Shown here: positions 40,478 to 48,205 of the stretch, one piece after another
Layout: each line of letters starts with the position of its first letter
Position numbering within the stretch: position 1 is the first letter of the stretch
Source: Saprospiraceae bacterium
GTDB taxonomy: Bacteria; Bacteroidota; Bacteroidia; Chitinophagales; Saprospiraceae
Assembly (NCBI GenBank): GCA_019187225.1
Contig: JABAQQ010000026.1
Span: forward strand, 124,001-188,000
Reading direction: 5' to 3'
DNA: 64,000 nt
The notes under the pieces: generated by a model
Seen by the model: only the letters and a program-made list of their open reading frames with translations
Databases searched by the model: none
What the model was told of the DNA's origin: nothing
Program-made: the position numbers and the translations under genes

Positions 40478-41952
40478 CATGCGGCACGGTGGGTTTTCCG
40501 CGCTTTTTTCAGCATTTCCTCCAGTTTTTCAGTAAGCCAATAGCGTTCTGCGATGTAGGGTGTCGTTTTGACTTTCTGCAGGATGCGTTTTATCCTTTTT
40601 TCGTTGCCCAGCGTATTCGAGCTGACCATCTGTTTGAGCACGTCTACGAAGGTGTTAAAAAGAGTCTTCTTTTCGTCAGGCAGCAACTCGTCGCGGTGGA
40701 AAAACATCTTCGCTGCGCTCAATTTGGACGCTACGATTTCCGGTATGGTTTCATAGTACACTTTTAGTTCGAGAATTCGCGCCCATACCTTGTAGTGATG
40801 GTCTTCATAATGCCCTTCCTGTAAATGATCAAGGCATTTTTCATAGTCTTTGTTATAAAACAAATAATTGGCAATGTTGTATTTGTAGGGCTCCAAAGAC
40901 TGCTCGTAGCCTAAAATCCTGAGTTTATTTTCCTCGATGAATTGTAAGGTCCAATCCATTTCTCCCAACCGCAACCCTGCTACGGTAATACTTTGGTATT
41001 CACTGGGAGATAACATGCCGTCGGTGTATATGCGTCCCGATTCCACTCTTTCTTTTTGTAGTTCGAAAAGGTCGGGGAGAAAATCCCACTCATTGGCGTT
41101 GACACGGGCGATACATAAATTACATATGAACATTTCCAGTGCAGTGAGTAACCCGGGGTCGAGCCTGAAGGAAACAGCCCTTATTTTAAGGCGCAGGGCG
41201 CTGAGTTCTTCGCGGGTAAATAATGTTGGCGCGGATAAAAAGGACGCGATTTGCTCCAGAATGCCGATGAGCGGATCTTCAAAGGAGTAATTTAGATGTA
41301 AGATTGTTTGGTAATCCCGGAAAATATTGTACAAGGAAGTATCAATTTTTACCAGGCGGCTTTGACTTAGAAGCAAACAGCAGAGATAAAGTCTTTCCGC
41401 AATGTAGTAGGTATCGAATGCGCGAATAGCATGGGGTAAGTCCAGATCATCGCGGCGAAGGTGAAGATAACTTTTCAGACTAACGGTTGCTTTCCATAAA
41501 AGATAGTGGTCGTAGTATTGATTGAGGCTTAATTCGCCCGGATTGTGGAGCAATTTTTGGGCGCGGTGGAGCGCCGAAAATCCTTTTTCCACCAGATCAT
41601 TTTCCTGGTAATAGCCGGCCAGGTAAACCAGTTCGCGTGCGGTACCGGTCTCCTTTTCAAATTTTTGCCAGGCGATCATTTTTCTGACCAATTCCAGCAC
41701 CTCATTCATCAGGCTGTCCAATTTTGCAGTGTCCGGTTCGGACAAACCAAACACGGCCTGGCAGACGGTGAGTTTTTCAAGAAGGGAATTTTTCCCTTTG
41801 GCGATATGTTCGACCAAATACCGCAGCAATTTTTCCCGGACAGGTGCATTCTTGCCCCGGTTGAGGAACTTCGAAGAAAAAAAATCGAGCAATTTCTGTT
41901 TGTGTGCAGGTAAAAGCGCCCGAAGTGTAACGACGAGTACGCTATCGTCCAT
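40477..41952 (-). CDS. Hypothetical helical-repeat protein, paralogue-like to 15126-16520
   Basis: 491 aa from ATG 41952 (MDDSVLVVTLRALLPAHKQK). The longer frame to 42084 is not used: its first 43 codons are AT-rich with no similarity pattern. All-helical: a globular N-terminus (LDFFSSKFLNRGKNAPVREK) followed by TPR-like helices ending with KTTPYIAERYWLTEKLEEML. No catalytic or membrane feature. Size, helix density and layout match the 15126 gene product. Function unknown. Confidence 0.7.
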   Translation of the reverse strand: MDDSVLVVTLRALLPAHKQKLLDFFSSKFLNRGKNAPVREKLLRYLVEHIAKGKNSLLEKLTVCQAVFGLSEPDTAKLDSLMNEVLELVRKMIAWQKFEKETGTARELVYLAGYYQENDLVEKGFSALHRAQKLLHNPGELSLNQYYDHYLLWKATVSLKSYLHLRRDDLDLPHAIRAFDTYYIAERLYLCCLLLSQSRLVKIDTSLYNIFRDYQTILHLNYSFEDPLIGILEQIASFLSAPTLFTREELSALRLKIRAVSFRLDPGLLTALEMFICNLCIARVNANEWDFLPDLFELQKERVESGRIYTDGMLSPSEYQSITVAGLRLGEMDWTLQFIEENKLRILGYEQSLEPYKYNIANYLFYNKDYEKCLDHLQEGHYEDHHYKVWARILELKVYYETIPEIVASKLSAAKMFFHRDELLPDEKKTLFNTFVDVLKQMVSSNTLGNEKRIKRILQKVKTTPYIAERYWLTEKLEEMLKKARKTHRAA

Positions 41953-42047
41953 AGGGTGAAAATGCCGGTAAAAAGTGAAGAATCCGCAAAAAATGTTATC
42001 AGATGTAAAAATGCAAACTCTTACGTTTGTAGCAAAAAAATAGTTAT

Positions 42048-42896
42048 ATGGCCAGCTTCGCAAAATTTTCCATTTTTCTTGCACTCATCGCCGCAACATC
42101 TTTTTTGTCGTGCAAAAAATCCGATGCGGTTCCGCCTCGTGTGCCGGAGATAAAGGTCGGGCGGGATTTCGGTTTGTCGGTGAGTTGGGCAGAGTCAGAC
42201 GGCGAAGCGAAAACGAAAGTGATTCTGCAAAAAACCAAAAAGAAAATCGTTGATTGGGACACCACTTTTATTATTGATGCGCCGAGTTTTACCATCCCCG
42301 ATGTATTCAAATCTAAGGTCGAAGTCAGATTGATCCCTGTCGGGAAAGACGGAAAAGAAGGGCCTGCGACGTCCTTTCTCATCGCCGGCCCCGCTTACCT
42401 CGATACTACTATTATTGTCGCCTCGGACGTCATTGCAGGGCGCACCACTGTAGGAGACCCGGCTGAGAATCCTTGCCAGGGCCAAACCTATGTTGCGGCC
42501 ACCTTGCTTGCCGAAACAACGATTGGAGATATCAAAACCTCAGAATACGACGCGAGCAACAGTGTTGATAAAGTGTTCAAAGTCACAGTAACCAGAGGTT
42601 CGACCAATGTTGTTTTTCTCGTCTCGCCTACGTCCGACCAGGAAACCTCTTCCCCCAACCGGTTTAAGTCCTCCTATGCAGAGTTTATCAGCGGCAGCAA
42701 CAACTACACTTGCCTTACCGCCGGAGGTTTTAGCATGGAGAATGATACGACGCTCAAATACGACGCCAATGGGTTACTATTCAGGACTTATGTAAAATGC
42801 GATCATCTGAATAACAGTTGCTCGTCGAGGGTTATCCGCATCAAACGGCATAAAGATATCGGGGTTGCCGTTGAAAAATGCACCACCTGCAATTGA
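42048..42896 (+). CDS. Lipoprotein, hypothetical
   Basis: 282 aa. Lipobox TSFLSC puts the lipidated Cys at 22, followed by Lys/Ser (KKSD). Mature part: beta-rich first half (LSVSWAESDGEAKTKVILQK) with a FnIII-like repeat pattern (IIDAPSFTIPDVFKSKVEVR, LIPVGKDGKEGPATSFLIAG), second half with seven cysteines (NPCQGQ, YTCLTAGGF, VKCDHLNNSC, KCTTC). No recognised family. It ends 10 bp before the protease/propeller gene, so the two are probably co-transcribed. Confidence 0.75.
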   Translation: MASFAKFSIFLALIAATSFLSCKKSDAVPPRVPEIKVGRDFGLSVSWAESDGEAKTKVILQKTKKKIVDWDTTFIIDAPSFTIPDVFKSKVEVRLIPVGKDGKEGPATSFLIAGPAYLDTTIIVASDVIAGRTTVGDPAENPCQGQTYVAATLLAETTIGDIKTSEYDASNSVDKVFKVTVTRGSTNVVFLVSPTSDQETSSPNRFKSSYAEFISGSNNYTCLTAGGFSMENDTTLKYDANGLLFRTYVKCDHLNNSCSSRVIRIKRHKDIGVAVEKCTTCN

Positions 42897-42906
42897 TCTT
42901 GAGATC

Positions 42907-44748
42907 ATGGTAAAATATGCCTCCATTTTTGTTCATTATTGGTCACTCCAAATACCGTTAAAAATTGGGGCGATCGCTGCTATGACCTGCACTTCCTTGT
43001 ACGGGCAACCCTATTTAAACGGTTTGGACCCCGATGCCCTCTCGCTCGATCTTCGGGATATTTATGGCGAATCGTCATTTGAATTCGAATCGGAACCAAA
43101 TTCATGCTGGGCGCATGCTGTGGTCGCGGCTTATGAATCCAACTACATGCTATTGACCCATTATCCCGGTTGGGTATTGAATTTGTCTGAAAGCGGGGTG
43201 CTCTGTTGTGTGGGCAATCCGACCGACGGTTTTTTTCACGAGGTCGCATTACAAAAATTTAAAGACCGTTCTCACGGTTTTAAAGATGAAGGAAGCGACA
43301 TAATATGCGGAGGCAATATGTGTAATTGCGAAGGAGCACAAGAATGGTTGGTGAACAATACCAATACGGTATCTCTGATGTTTATACCTCCTGTCCGCAA
43401 TATAAAAGAAGCCATTTGTACCCATGGCGCAATAGCGGTTTCAGTAAAACCGGATAACTCTTTTTTATCCATAAAGCAGCATGAAGCGCCGCAAAAACTT
43501 ACGCCCGGAACCGGTCATGCAGTGGTAATTATGGGGTGGGATGACGGCAAGAGAGCCTGGCTGATTCGAAATTCATCCGGTAGCGCCACTTGGGGCAACA
43601 GGGGCTATGCCTGGATAGAATACGGTACAATCGGTCTCTTTGCGGCATGGGTTGAGGCGAAAGACAATCGCAATTATTTACAAAGAGCAAATGGTTCGCT
43701 TGTCGCTTGTGTTCGGAATTATGGGGAAGACCCGGATGAGTTAGCGCTTTTTGGTTCAAATCTCGACTGTAATGTGTGGAGCGGATATTGGAAAAGCGGA
43801 TTCTGCTGGAAATCGAATGCGGTGGCCGTGCCGGATGCAGAAGTTTCGATGGAATCGAACATCGCCGCCGTATGGCGCAACGGCAAATACTACTTTTTCT
43901 GGATATCCGGCAATGGAGCCGTGAATGTGGCCGAAAGGAATGAAAACGTATCCGACTGGTCGGGGTCTTCCGGTTTCTCCCAAATTGCGCCGCCGCGTTC
44001 GGCTTCCTTGTCGGGGAGTATCGCTGCCATTTCGCGCAAAGAAGGCCATATTGACGTTTTTTGGCTCGACCCCGAAGGACGATTGTATACTGCAAGTCTT
44101 GAAAATAACGCGCCCGATTGGACAGAGCCTTCCCGCTTGCCGGTAGTCGTGCGCGGAATTCCCAATGGGTCTATAGCTCTCACCACCCGCTCGCCCGCCA
44201 CAATGGACGTGTTCTGGACTACTTCCGATGGTAACATCCGCGCAGTTTATTTTGATGAAAACGGACGGACAAATAAAAAGTGGAAAGACGAAATGGTATT
44301 GCCGGCCGGCAACCTGCCTCTCCGGCAAAAAAACTCATTGAGTGCCGTCGTTTCCAAAAATGGTAAAATTCATCTTTCTTTTATTACCAAAGAAGGAGTC
44401 ATTGCGCAACTAACCTGGAGGGGCGCCCGATGGGAAGTGAAAAAGTTTGTAAACGCCCGGGTGGGCAACAATGGCAATATTGCATCGGTCATTGGGCAGG
44501 ACGACGGCGTGGTGCGGGTTTTCGGCGTGAATGAAGAAGGCGCCGTTTTTACCTTATCCGATGAAAATGGCAGATCCACTGCGCCAACTATTATTTCTGC
44601 CGGCCAGCCCGCTGATCCAGCCAGAGGCATAAGCGCCGTCGCCCGCGCCAATGGCATCATTGATGTTTTTTGGACCAACAGCCGGGGCGAATTGTTTGCC
44701 TGCTGGAAACCGCAAGGCAAAGACTGGGCGCTTCCGTACAAAATTTAA
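42907..44748 (+). CDS. Secreted papain-like (C1A-type) protease fused to a beta-propeller
   Basis: 613 aa from ATG 42907 with a probable signal peptide (IFVHYWSLQIPLKIGAIAAM up to SLYGQ). Residues 60-250 are a papain-like domain: Cys67 in NSCWAHAV, His204 in GTGHAVVIMGWDD, and Asn222 in WLIRNSSGSATWGNRGYAWI. Residues 280-613 contain about six repeats of IAAISRKEGHIDVFWLDPEG / ISAVARANGIIDVFWTNSRG type, which matches the fucose-lectin-like (PLL) beta-propeller pattern. A lectin-like propeller attached to a secreted protease suggests binding to cell-surface sugars. Possible target: prey or host glycans; this is inference. The neighbouring lipoprotein gene is 10 bp upstream. Confidence 0.87.
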   Translation: MVKYASIFVHYWSLQIPLKIGAIAAMTCTSLYGQPYLNGLDPDALSLDLRDIYGESSFEFESEPNSCWAHAVVAAYESNYMLLTHYPGWVLNLSESGVLCCVGNPTDGFFHEVALQKFKDRSHGFKDEGSDIICGGNMCNCEGAQEWLVNNTNTVSLMFIPPVRNIKEAICTHGAIAVSVKPDNSFLSIKQHEAPQKLTPGTGHAVVIMGWDDGKRAWLIRNSSGSATWGNRGYAWIEYGTIGLFAAWVEAKDNRNYLQRANGSLVACVRNYGEDPDELALFGSNLDCNVWSGYWKSGFCWKSNAVAVPDAEVSMESNIAAVWRNGKYYFFWISGNGAVNVAERNENVSDWSGSSGFSQIAPPRSASLSGSIAAISRKEGHIDVFWLDPEGRLYTASLENNAPDWTEPSRLPVVVRGIPNGSIALTTRSPATMDVFWTTSDGNIRAVYFDENGRTNKKWKDEMVLPAGNLPLRQKNSLSAVVSKNGKIHLSFITKEGVIAQLTWRGARWEVKKFVNARVGNNGNIASVIGQDDGVVRVFGVNEEGAVFTLSDENGRSTAPTIISAGQPADPARGISAVARANGIIDVFWTNSRGELFACWKPQGKDWALPYKI

Positions 44749-44923
44749 AGCGAGCAGGTCCTCCTGAAAACGCAAGATTGGCCAAAAAATGTGATTGAAA
44801 CCGGAGGGGACACAAGGGCATCTTTGTACAGCCAATGAAAACAAACACCCTGTTCTCCTCGAATACCATAACCCCAAAAAACGTTGACCCTGGTAGCGCG
44901 ATGTAAAGTCGTCGCTACCCATT

Positions 44924-46078
44924 TTACTTTGACAAGATAACCTCCACCAAATTCTCCCACGAGAAGCGCTCCTTCTCTTTCCGCACTCCCGCCTGCATCC
45001 CTTCTGCCTGCCCGTTTTCAAAAAAATCGCGCATCGCCCCTGCAATGGCTCCCGGTTCCGGCGCCACGACATAGCCCGACACCCCGTCCGCCACGATTTC
45101 CGGCAGACCGCCCACATTCGTGACGATCATCGGTATTTCAAAATGGAAAGCGATCTGTGAAATACCGCTCTGTGTGGCCGTCCGGTAAGGTTGCACCAGC
45201 AGGTCGGCTGCCGAAAAATAGAGCCGCACCTGATCCGCAGGGATGAATTTGAGGTGGAGATGCGCCCGGTCTGCCAGTCCCTTGTCGTCTATTATTTTTT
45301 GGTAAACTTCCCATCCGTCGTAGCATTCGCCCGCCACAATCACGTGAATACCAGGCGCTTGCCCCAGTGCTTCGAGCAGGAGGTCGAGTCCCTTGTATTT
45401 TCGGATAAGGCCGAAAAACAGCACAACGGGCGCGTTTTCCGGCAAGCCAAGCTGTTGGCGGGCGGCGGCTTTTTCGAGTGGTTCGCCGTAGATGTCGTAA
45501 ATGGGGTGAGGTGCGAAACGGATCAATTTCGCTTCCCTGCCCCCGGCTGCGATCTGCCTTTCAGGCAAAAACTGCCCGATCTCTTCTCCCACCGATTTCG
45601 ACATCACCACAAAATCATCGCAGGCGCGGACAAAATAACGTGCAAATGTCCGGTCGCCGAAGCGCTTTTCATGGGGGATGATGTTGTCCACCAACGCGGT
45701 GACGCGGAACACTGTTTTGGCAAAAAAACGCACAACCCGCAGCACCGTTCCGAGGCAAGGCCCCATGAAAGGCAGCCAGAAACGGACGATGATCCGTCCG
45801 GGTTTTTCCCGCGCGATCTCGCGCCCCACGAACAGCCAGTTGAAAGGATTGACCGAATTGATCCGGGTTTTAATTTTCAGATTTGACGGCGGCGCGTCGT
45901 CGGTGTATTGCGTTTTCCCGGGAAAAAGAAAAGCAGGGTATTGCAATGAGAACGAGTATATTACAACTTCGTGTCCGGCTTGTTGCAGGGCTTGGGCGAG
46001 TCGTTCGGAAGATGCTGCAATGCCGCCGCGCAGGGGATGGGCGGGAGAAATGAGGACGATTTTTTTGTGTTGGGCCAA
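44924..46078 (-). CDS. Glycosyltransferase, family 4 type
   Basis: 384 aa starting at TTG 46078 (MAQHKKIVLISPAHPLRGGI). GT4-type motifs: N-terminal Rossmann domain with ISPAHPLRGGIAASSERL, and C-terminal domain VLFFGLIRKYKGLDLLLEAL, then EVYQKI, ADLLVQPYRTATQSGISQIA, and ATQSG plus NVGGLPEIVADGVSGYVV (the nucleotide-sugar binding E-x7-E region). Cytoplasmic. The target glycan is unknown. It lies 28 bp after the LytTR gene stop on the same strand, but there is no further glycan cluster here. Confidence 0.87.
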   Translation of the reverse strand: MAQHKKIVLISPAHPLRGGIAASSERLAQALQQAGHEVVIYSFSLQYPAFLFPGKTQYTDDAPPSNLKIKTRINSVNPFNWLFVGREIAREKPGRIIVRFWLPFMGPCLGTVLRVVRFFAKTVFRVTALVDNIIPHEKRFGDRTFARYFVRACDDFVVMSKSVGEEIGQFLPERQIAAGGREAKLIRFAPHPIYDIYGEPLEKAAARQQLGLPENAPVVLFFGLIRKYKGLDLLLEALGQAPGIHVIVAGECYDGWEVYQKIIDDKGLADRAHLHLKFIPADQVRLYFSAADLLVQPYRTATQSGISQIAFHFEIPMIVTNVGGLPEIVADGVSGYVVAPEPGAIAGAMRDFFENGQAEGMQAGVRKEKERFSWENLVEVILSK

Positions 46079-46106
46079 AACGAATTTTTCCGCAAAAGTA
46101 GCAAAA

Positions 46107-46817
46107 TCACCCCCCGGATAAATTTTCCAATGCCCGCGCTACTTCTTCCTTGTATTGCCGTCCAACCGGAATTTCTGTCCCGCCTGCTGTTACCTCCGTC
46201 GCCGTGAACGCCTCGATGTGTCGCAAGGCTACGATAAAAGAACGGTGGACGCGCAAAAAGCCGAAGCCTTCCAGGGAGCGCTCCAATTCGCCCAACTGCA
46301 TTTTGGTCACGATGGATCTTCCGCCCGGTAGAAAGATCCGCACGTATTCTTTCAGGCTTTCCACATGCTGAATTTCGTCGAGCCACACACGCACCATTTT
46401 TTTGTTGACGTTGAAAAACTGGAAAGGGCGGCCCGCCTTCGCCAAAGCTTCGGCGGGCGAGCCGGGGCGCTTCAGTTTTTGAACAGCCTTAATAAATCGC
46501 TCGAAATCAATGGGTTTTAGCAGGTAGTCAACGACGCCGAGGTCATAACTTTCTAATGCGTATTCGTGATAGGCCGTCGTCAGGATGACTTGAGGCGGAT
46601 ACTGGAGTGAGCGCAAAAAATCAAGTCCTTTCAACCCCGGCAGGTTAATGTCGAGGAACAGCACATCCACCGGCGCTTCGCGCAGGGCTTCGAGGGCCTG
46701 AAGCGCGTCGGCACAGCGGCCGGTGAGGCGCAGGTAGGGTATCTGTCGCACGTAGTCTTCGAGTATGGTAGCGGCCAGCGGTTCGTCCTCGACAATGAGG
46801 CAGTTGAGGGAGGTCAT
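46107..46817 (-). CDS. LytTR-family response regulator
   Basis: 236 aa. Receiver domain 1-115 with acidic pocket EDE (10-12), phosphoacceptor Asp56 in VLFLDINLPG, and Lys near residue 106 (VVDYLLKP). LytTR DNA-binding domain at the C-terminus (VNKKMVRVWLDEIQHVESLK, EYVRIFLPG, FLRVHRSFIVALRHIEAF). The linker contains RPGSPAEALAKAGRPF, coded by a copy of the REP-like palindrome (46431-46458) in frame. It pairs with the LytS-type kinase upstream (31 bp gap). Confidence 0.93.
   Translation of the reverse strand: MTSLNCLIVEDEPLAATILEDYVRQIPYLRLTGRCADALQALEALREAPVDVLFLDINLPGLKGLDFLRSLQYPPQVILTTAYHEYALESYDLGVVDYLLKPIDFERFIKAVQKLKRPGSPAEALAKAGRPFQFFNVNKKMVRVWLDEIQHVESLKEYVRIFLPGGRSIVTKMQLGELERSLEGFGFLRVHRSFIVALRHIEAFTATEVTAGGTEIPVGRQYKEEVARALENLSGG
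46431..46458. repeat. REP-like palindrome (family B) inside the LytTR gene
   Basis: GCCCGCCTTCGCCAAAGCTT then CGGCGGGC; same palindrome as 13851-13958 and 22762-22791, in frame, encoding PAEALAKAGR. Confidence 0.85.
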
Positions 46818-46848
46818 TTTGATTTTTAAGTCATTGTTGAAATTTCAG

Positions 46849-47886
46849 TCATTTTGTCATTGAAGTCATTTCGTCATTGAGGTCAATGCGCAGTTCGGAG
46901 GAGAAGGCATCCATTGTTTGGGAGATACTGAATTTGTGACGGTGGGGATACAACAATTCCAATTGCCGCCGCACATTTTGCAAACCGATCCCTTGTGGGT
47001 TGGCAGCCTGACCGGCACCGGCGGAGTTTTCGATTTTGGCTTCTAAAACCTTGTTTTTCAATGAGATGGAAATATTGACCCATGCATGATCACGTTGCTC
47101 GCTCACACCGTGTTTGAAAGCGTTTTCCACTAAGGGCAACAGTAGCAGTGGGGTAATCGTGCAGCCTGGATCATCGAGTTTTACGTCCATTTTTACCGAA
47201 AGGCGGTCGTCGTCGAAGCGGATTTTTTCCAGCTCCACGTAGTCACGCAGGTTCTGAACCTCCTTTTCCAAAGGCATTCCGGATTTGGCCGATTCGTAGA
47301 GAACGTAGCGGAGCAGGTGCGCGAGTTTCAACGCTACCGGTGCGGTTTTGGGCGATTTCATGCGCGCCAAGGCGTAGAGGTTGTTGATGGTATTGAACAA
47401 AAAATGCGGCTGGATCTGGCCTTTCAGGGCGCGCAGTTCGGCTTCCGATTTTTCTGCCCGGAGTTGGGCTTCGCGGCGTTGCAAAGCCTGTTGCCTGAAA
47501 TACATTCGCGCCGACAACGCCGTGCAACTTGCCAGCACACAGTCGAAAATGTCGTACACCATGCGATAACTCCAGAACGAATAGGTGGCATCAGGGAAAT
47601 AAACGGGTACGATATAAGCGCCTTTCAGCGCCCGGTTGAGCAGGCCGCCGAGCAGATTGGCCGCCGCCGCGCCGCCGAAAGCCAGCCAGGTCTTTTGCTC
47701 GCCCCCGCCTGAAAACCGTTCGAAAAACCAAAAACACAGATAGGTCGCCAGCATCCGCGCAGGCATTTGCAGCCCTTCGGTCAGGGCATATTTCCCTAAA
47801 TTCCCGTCGTAGCGGCTATACGTATAGGCATAAATAAACCAGAAGGCCAGCCAGAAAGCGAGGTGGTACCAGACGCGGCGTTTCAT
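46849..47886 (-). CDS. LytS-type membrane histidine kinase
   Basis: 345 aa from ATG 47886; a longer frame continues upstream to 48177 through the palindromic element and is not used. The N-terminal 150 residues carry four membrane helices (LAFWLAFWFIYAYTYSRYDG, LATYLCFWFFERFSG, WLAFGGAAAANLLGGLLNRA). The His_kinase domain has the phospho-acceptor motif LKGQIQPHFLFNTINNLYAL, and an ATPase with LLPLVENAFKHGV and GIGLQNVRRQLELLY. Cognate of the LytTR regulator, 31 bp downstream. The kinase end and gap contain GTCATT repeats (46850-46885). Confidence 0.92.
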   Translation of the reverse strand: MKRRVWYHLAFWLAFWFIYAYTYSRYDGNLGKYALTEGLQMPARMLATYLCFWFFERFSGGGEQKTWLAFGGAAAANLLGGLLNRALKGAYIVPVYFPDATYSFWSYRMVYDIFDCVLASCTALSARMYFRQQALQRREAQLRAEKSEAELRALKGQIQPHFLFNTINNLYALARMKSPKTAPVALKLAHLLRYVLYESAKSGMPLEKEVQNLRDYVELEKIRFDDDRLSVKMDVKLDDPGCTITPLLLLPLVENAFKHGVSEQRDHAWVNISISLKNKVLEAKIENSAGAGQAANPQGIGLQNVRRQLELLYPHRHKFSISQTMDAFSSELRIDLNDEMTSMTK

Positions 47887-48205
47887 GGCGCAAACATCGG
47901 GAAAAACCCGGCGTCGAAAACCGCTTTCCGTAGGGAGCAAGCCGTTGTTCGTTGACGATCGTGGGGCAGGGCAGGGCATTCGGTGCACATTTGGGCCTTC
48001 AACGGGGGCGTTTCGTAAGTGGCGTCGGGCAGTTGGTAGCGCGGCGTTCACACCGCCCGGTACATGGCCATTTATGGCCGCTTTTATGCAGGACTCAGGC
48101 GTAAACGCCCTTGAACCGGGCGGCGCGAACGCCATACTACCCATGAACACGACCAATACCCCCTCATTGACATACACAAAAACGCAACATTTCTAACACT
48201 TCGCT
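47887..48205. other. Intergenic, divergent, with a palindromic element
   Basis: Holds the family A element (48035-48141). No clear promoter box was picked for either flanking gene. Confidence 0.5.
48035..48141. repeat. Palindromic dispersed element, family A, copy 2 (inverted)
   Basis: Starts GGTAGCGCGGCGTTCACACC; its right end read on the minus strand is GGTAGTATGGCGTTCGCGCC then GCCCGGTTCAAGGGCGTTTA, matching the left part of 13579-13683. Orientation is inverted relative to that copy. Confidence 0.75.

Noticed and set aside
40477-42084. Start of the helical-repeat gene at 42084
   Set aside because: The first 43 codons are AT-rich and cover the upstream region of the lipoprotein gene; MDDSVLVVTLRALLP at 41952 is the better start.
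47887-48177. N-terminal extension of the LytS-type kinase
   Set aside because: It runs through a palindromic dispersed element; the membrane domain starts cleanly at MKRRVWYHLAFW.
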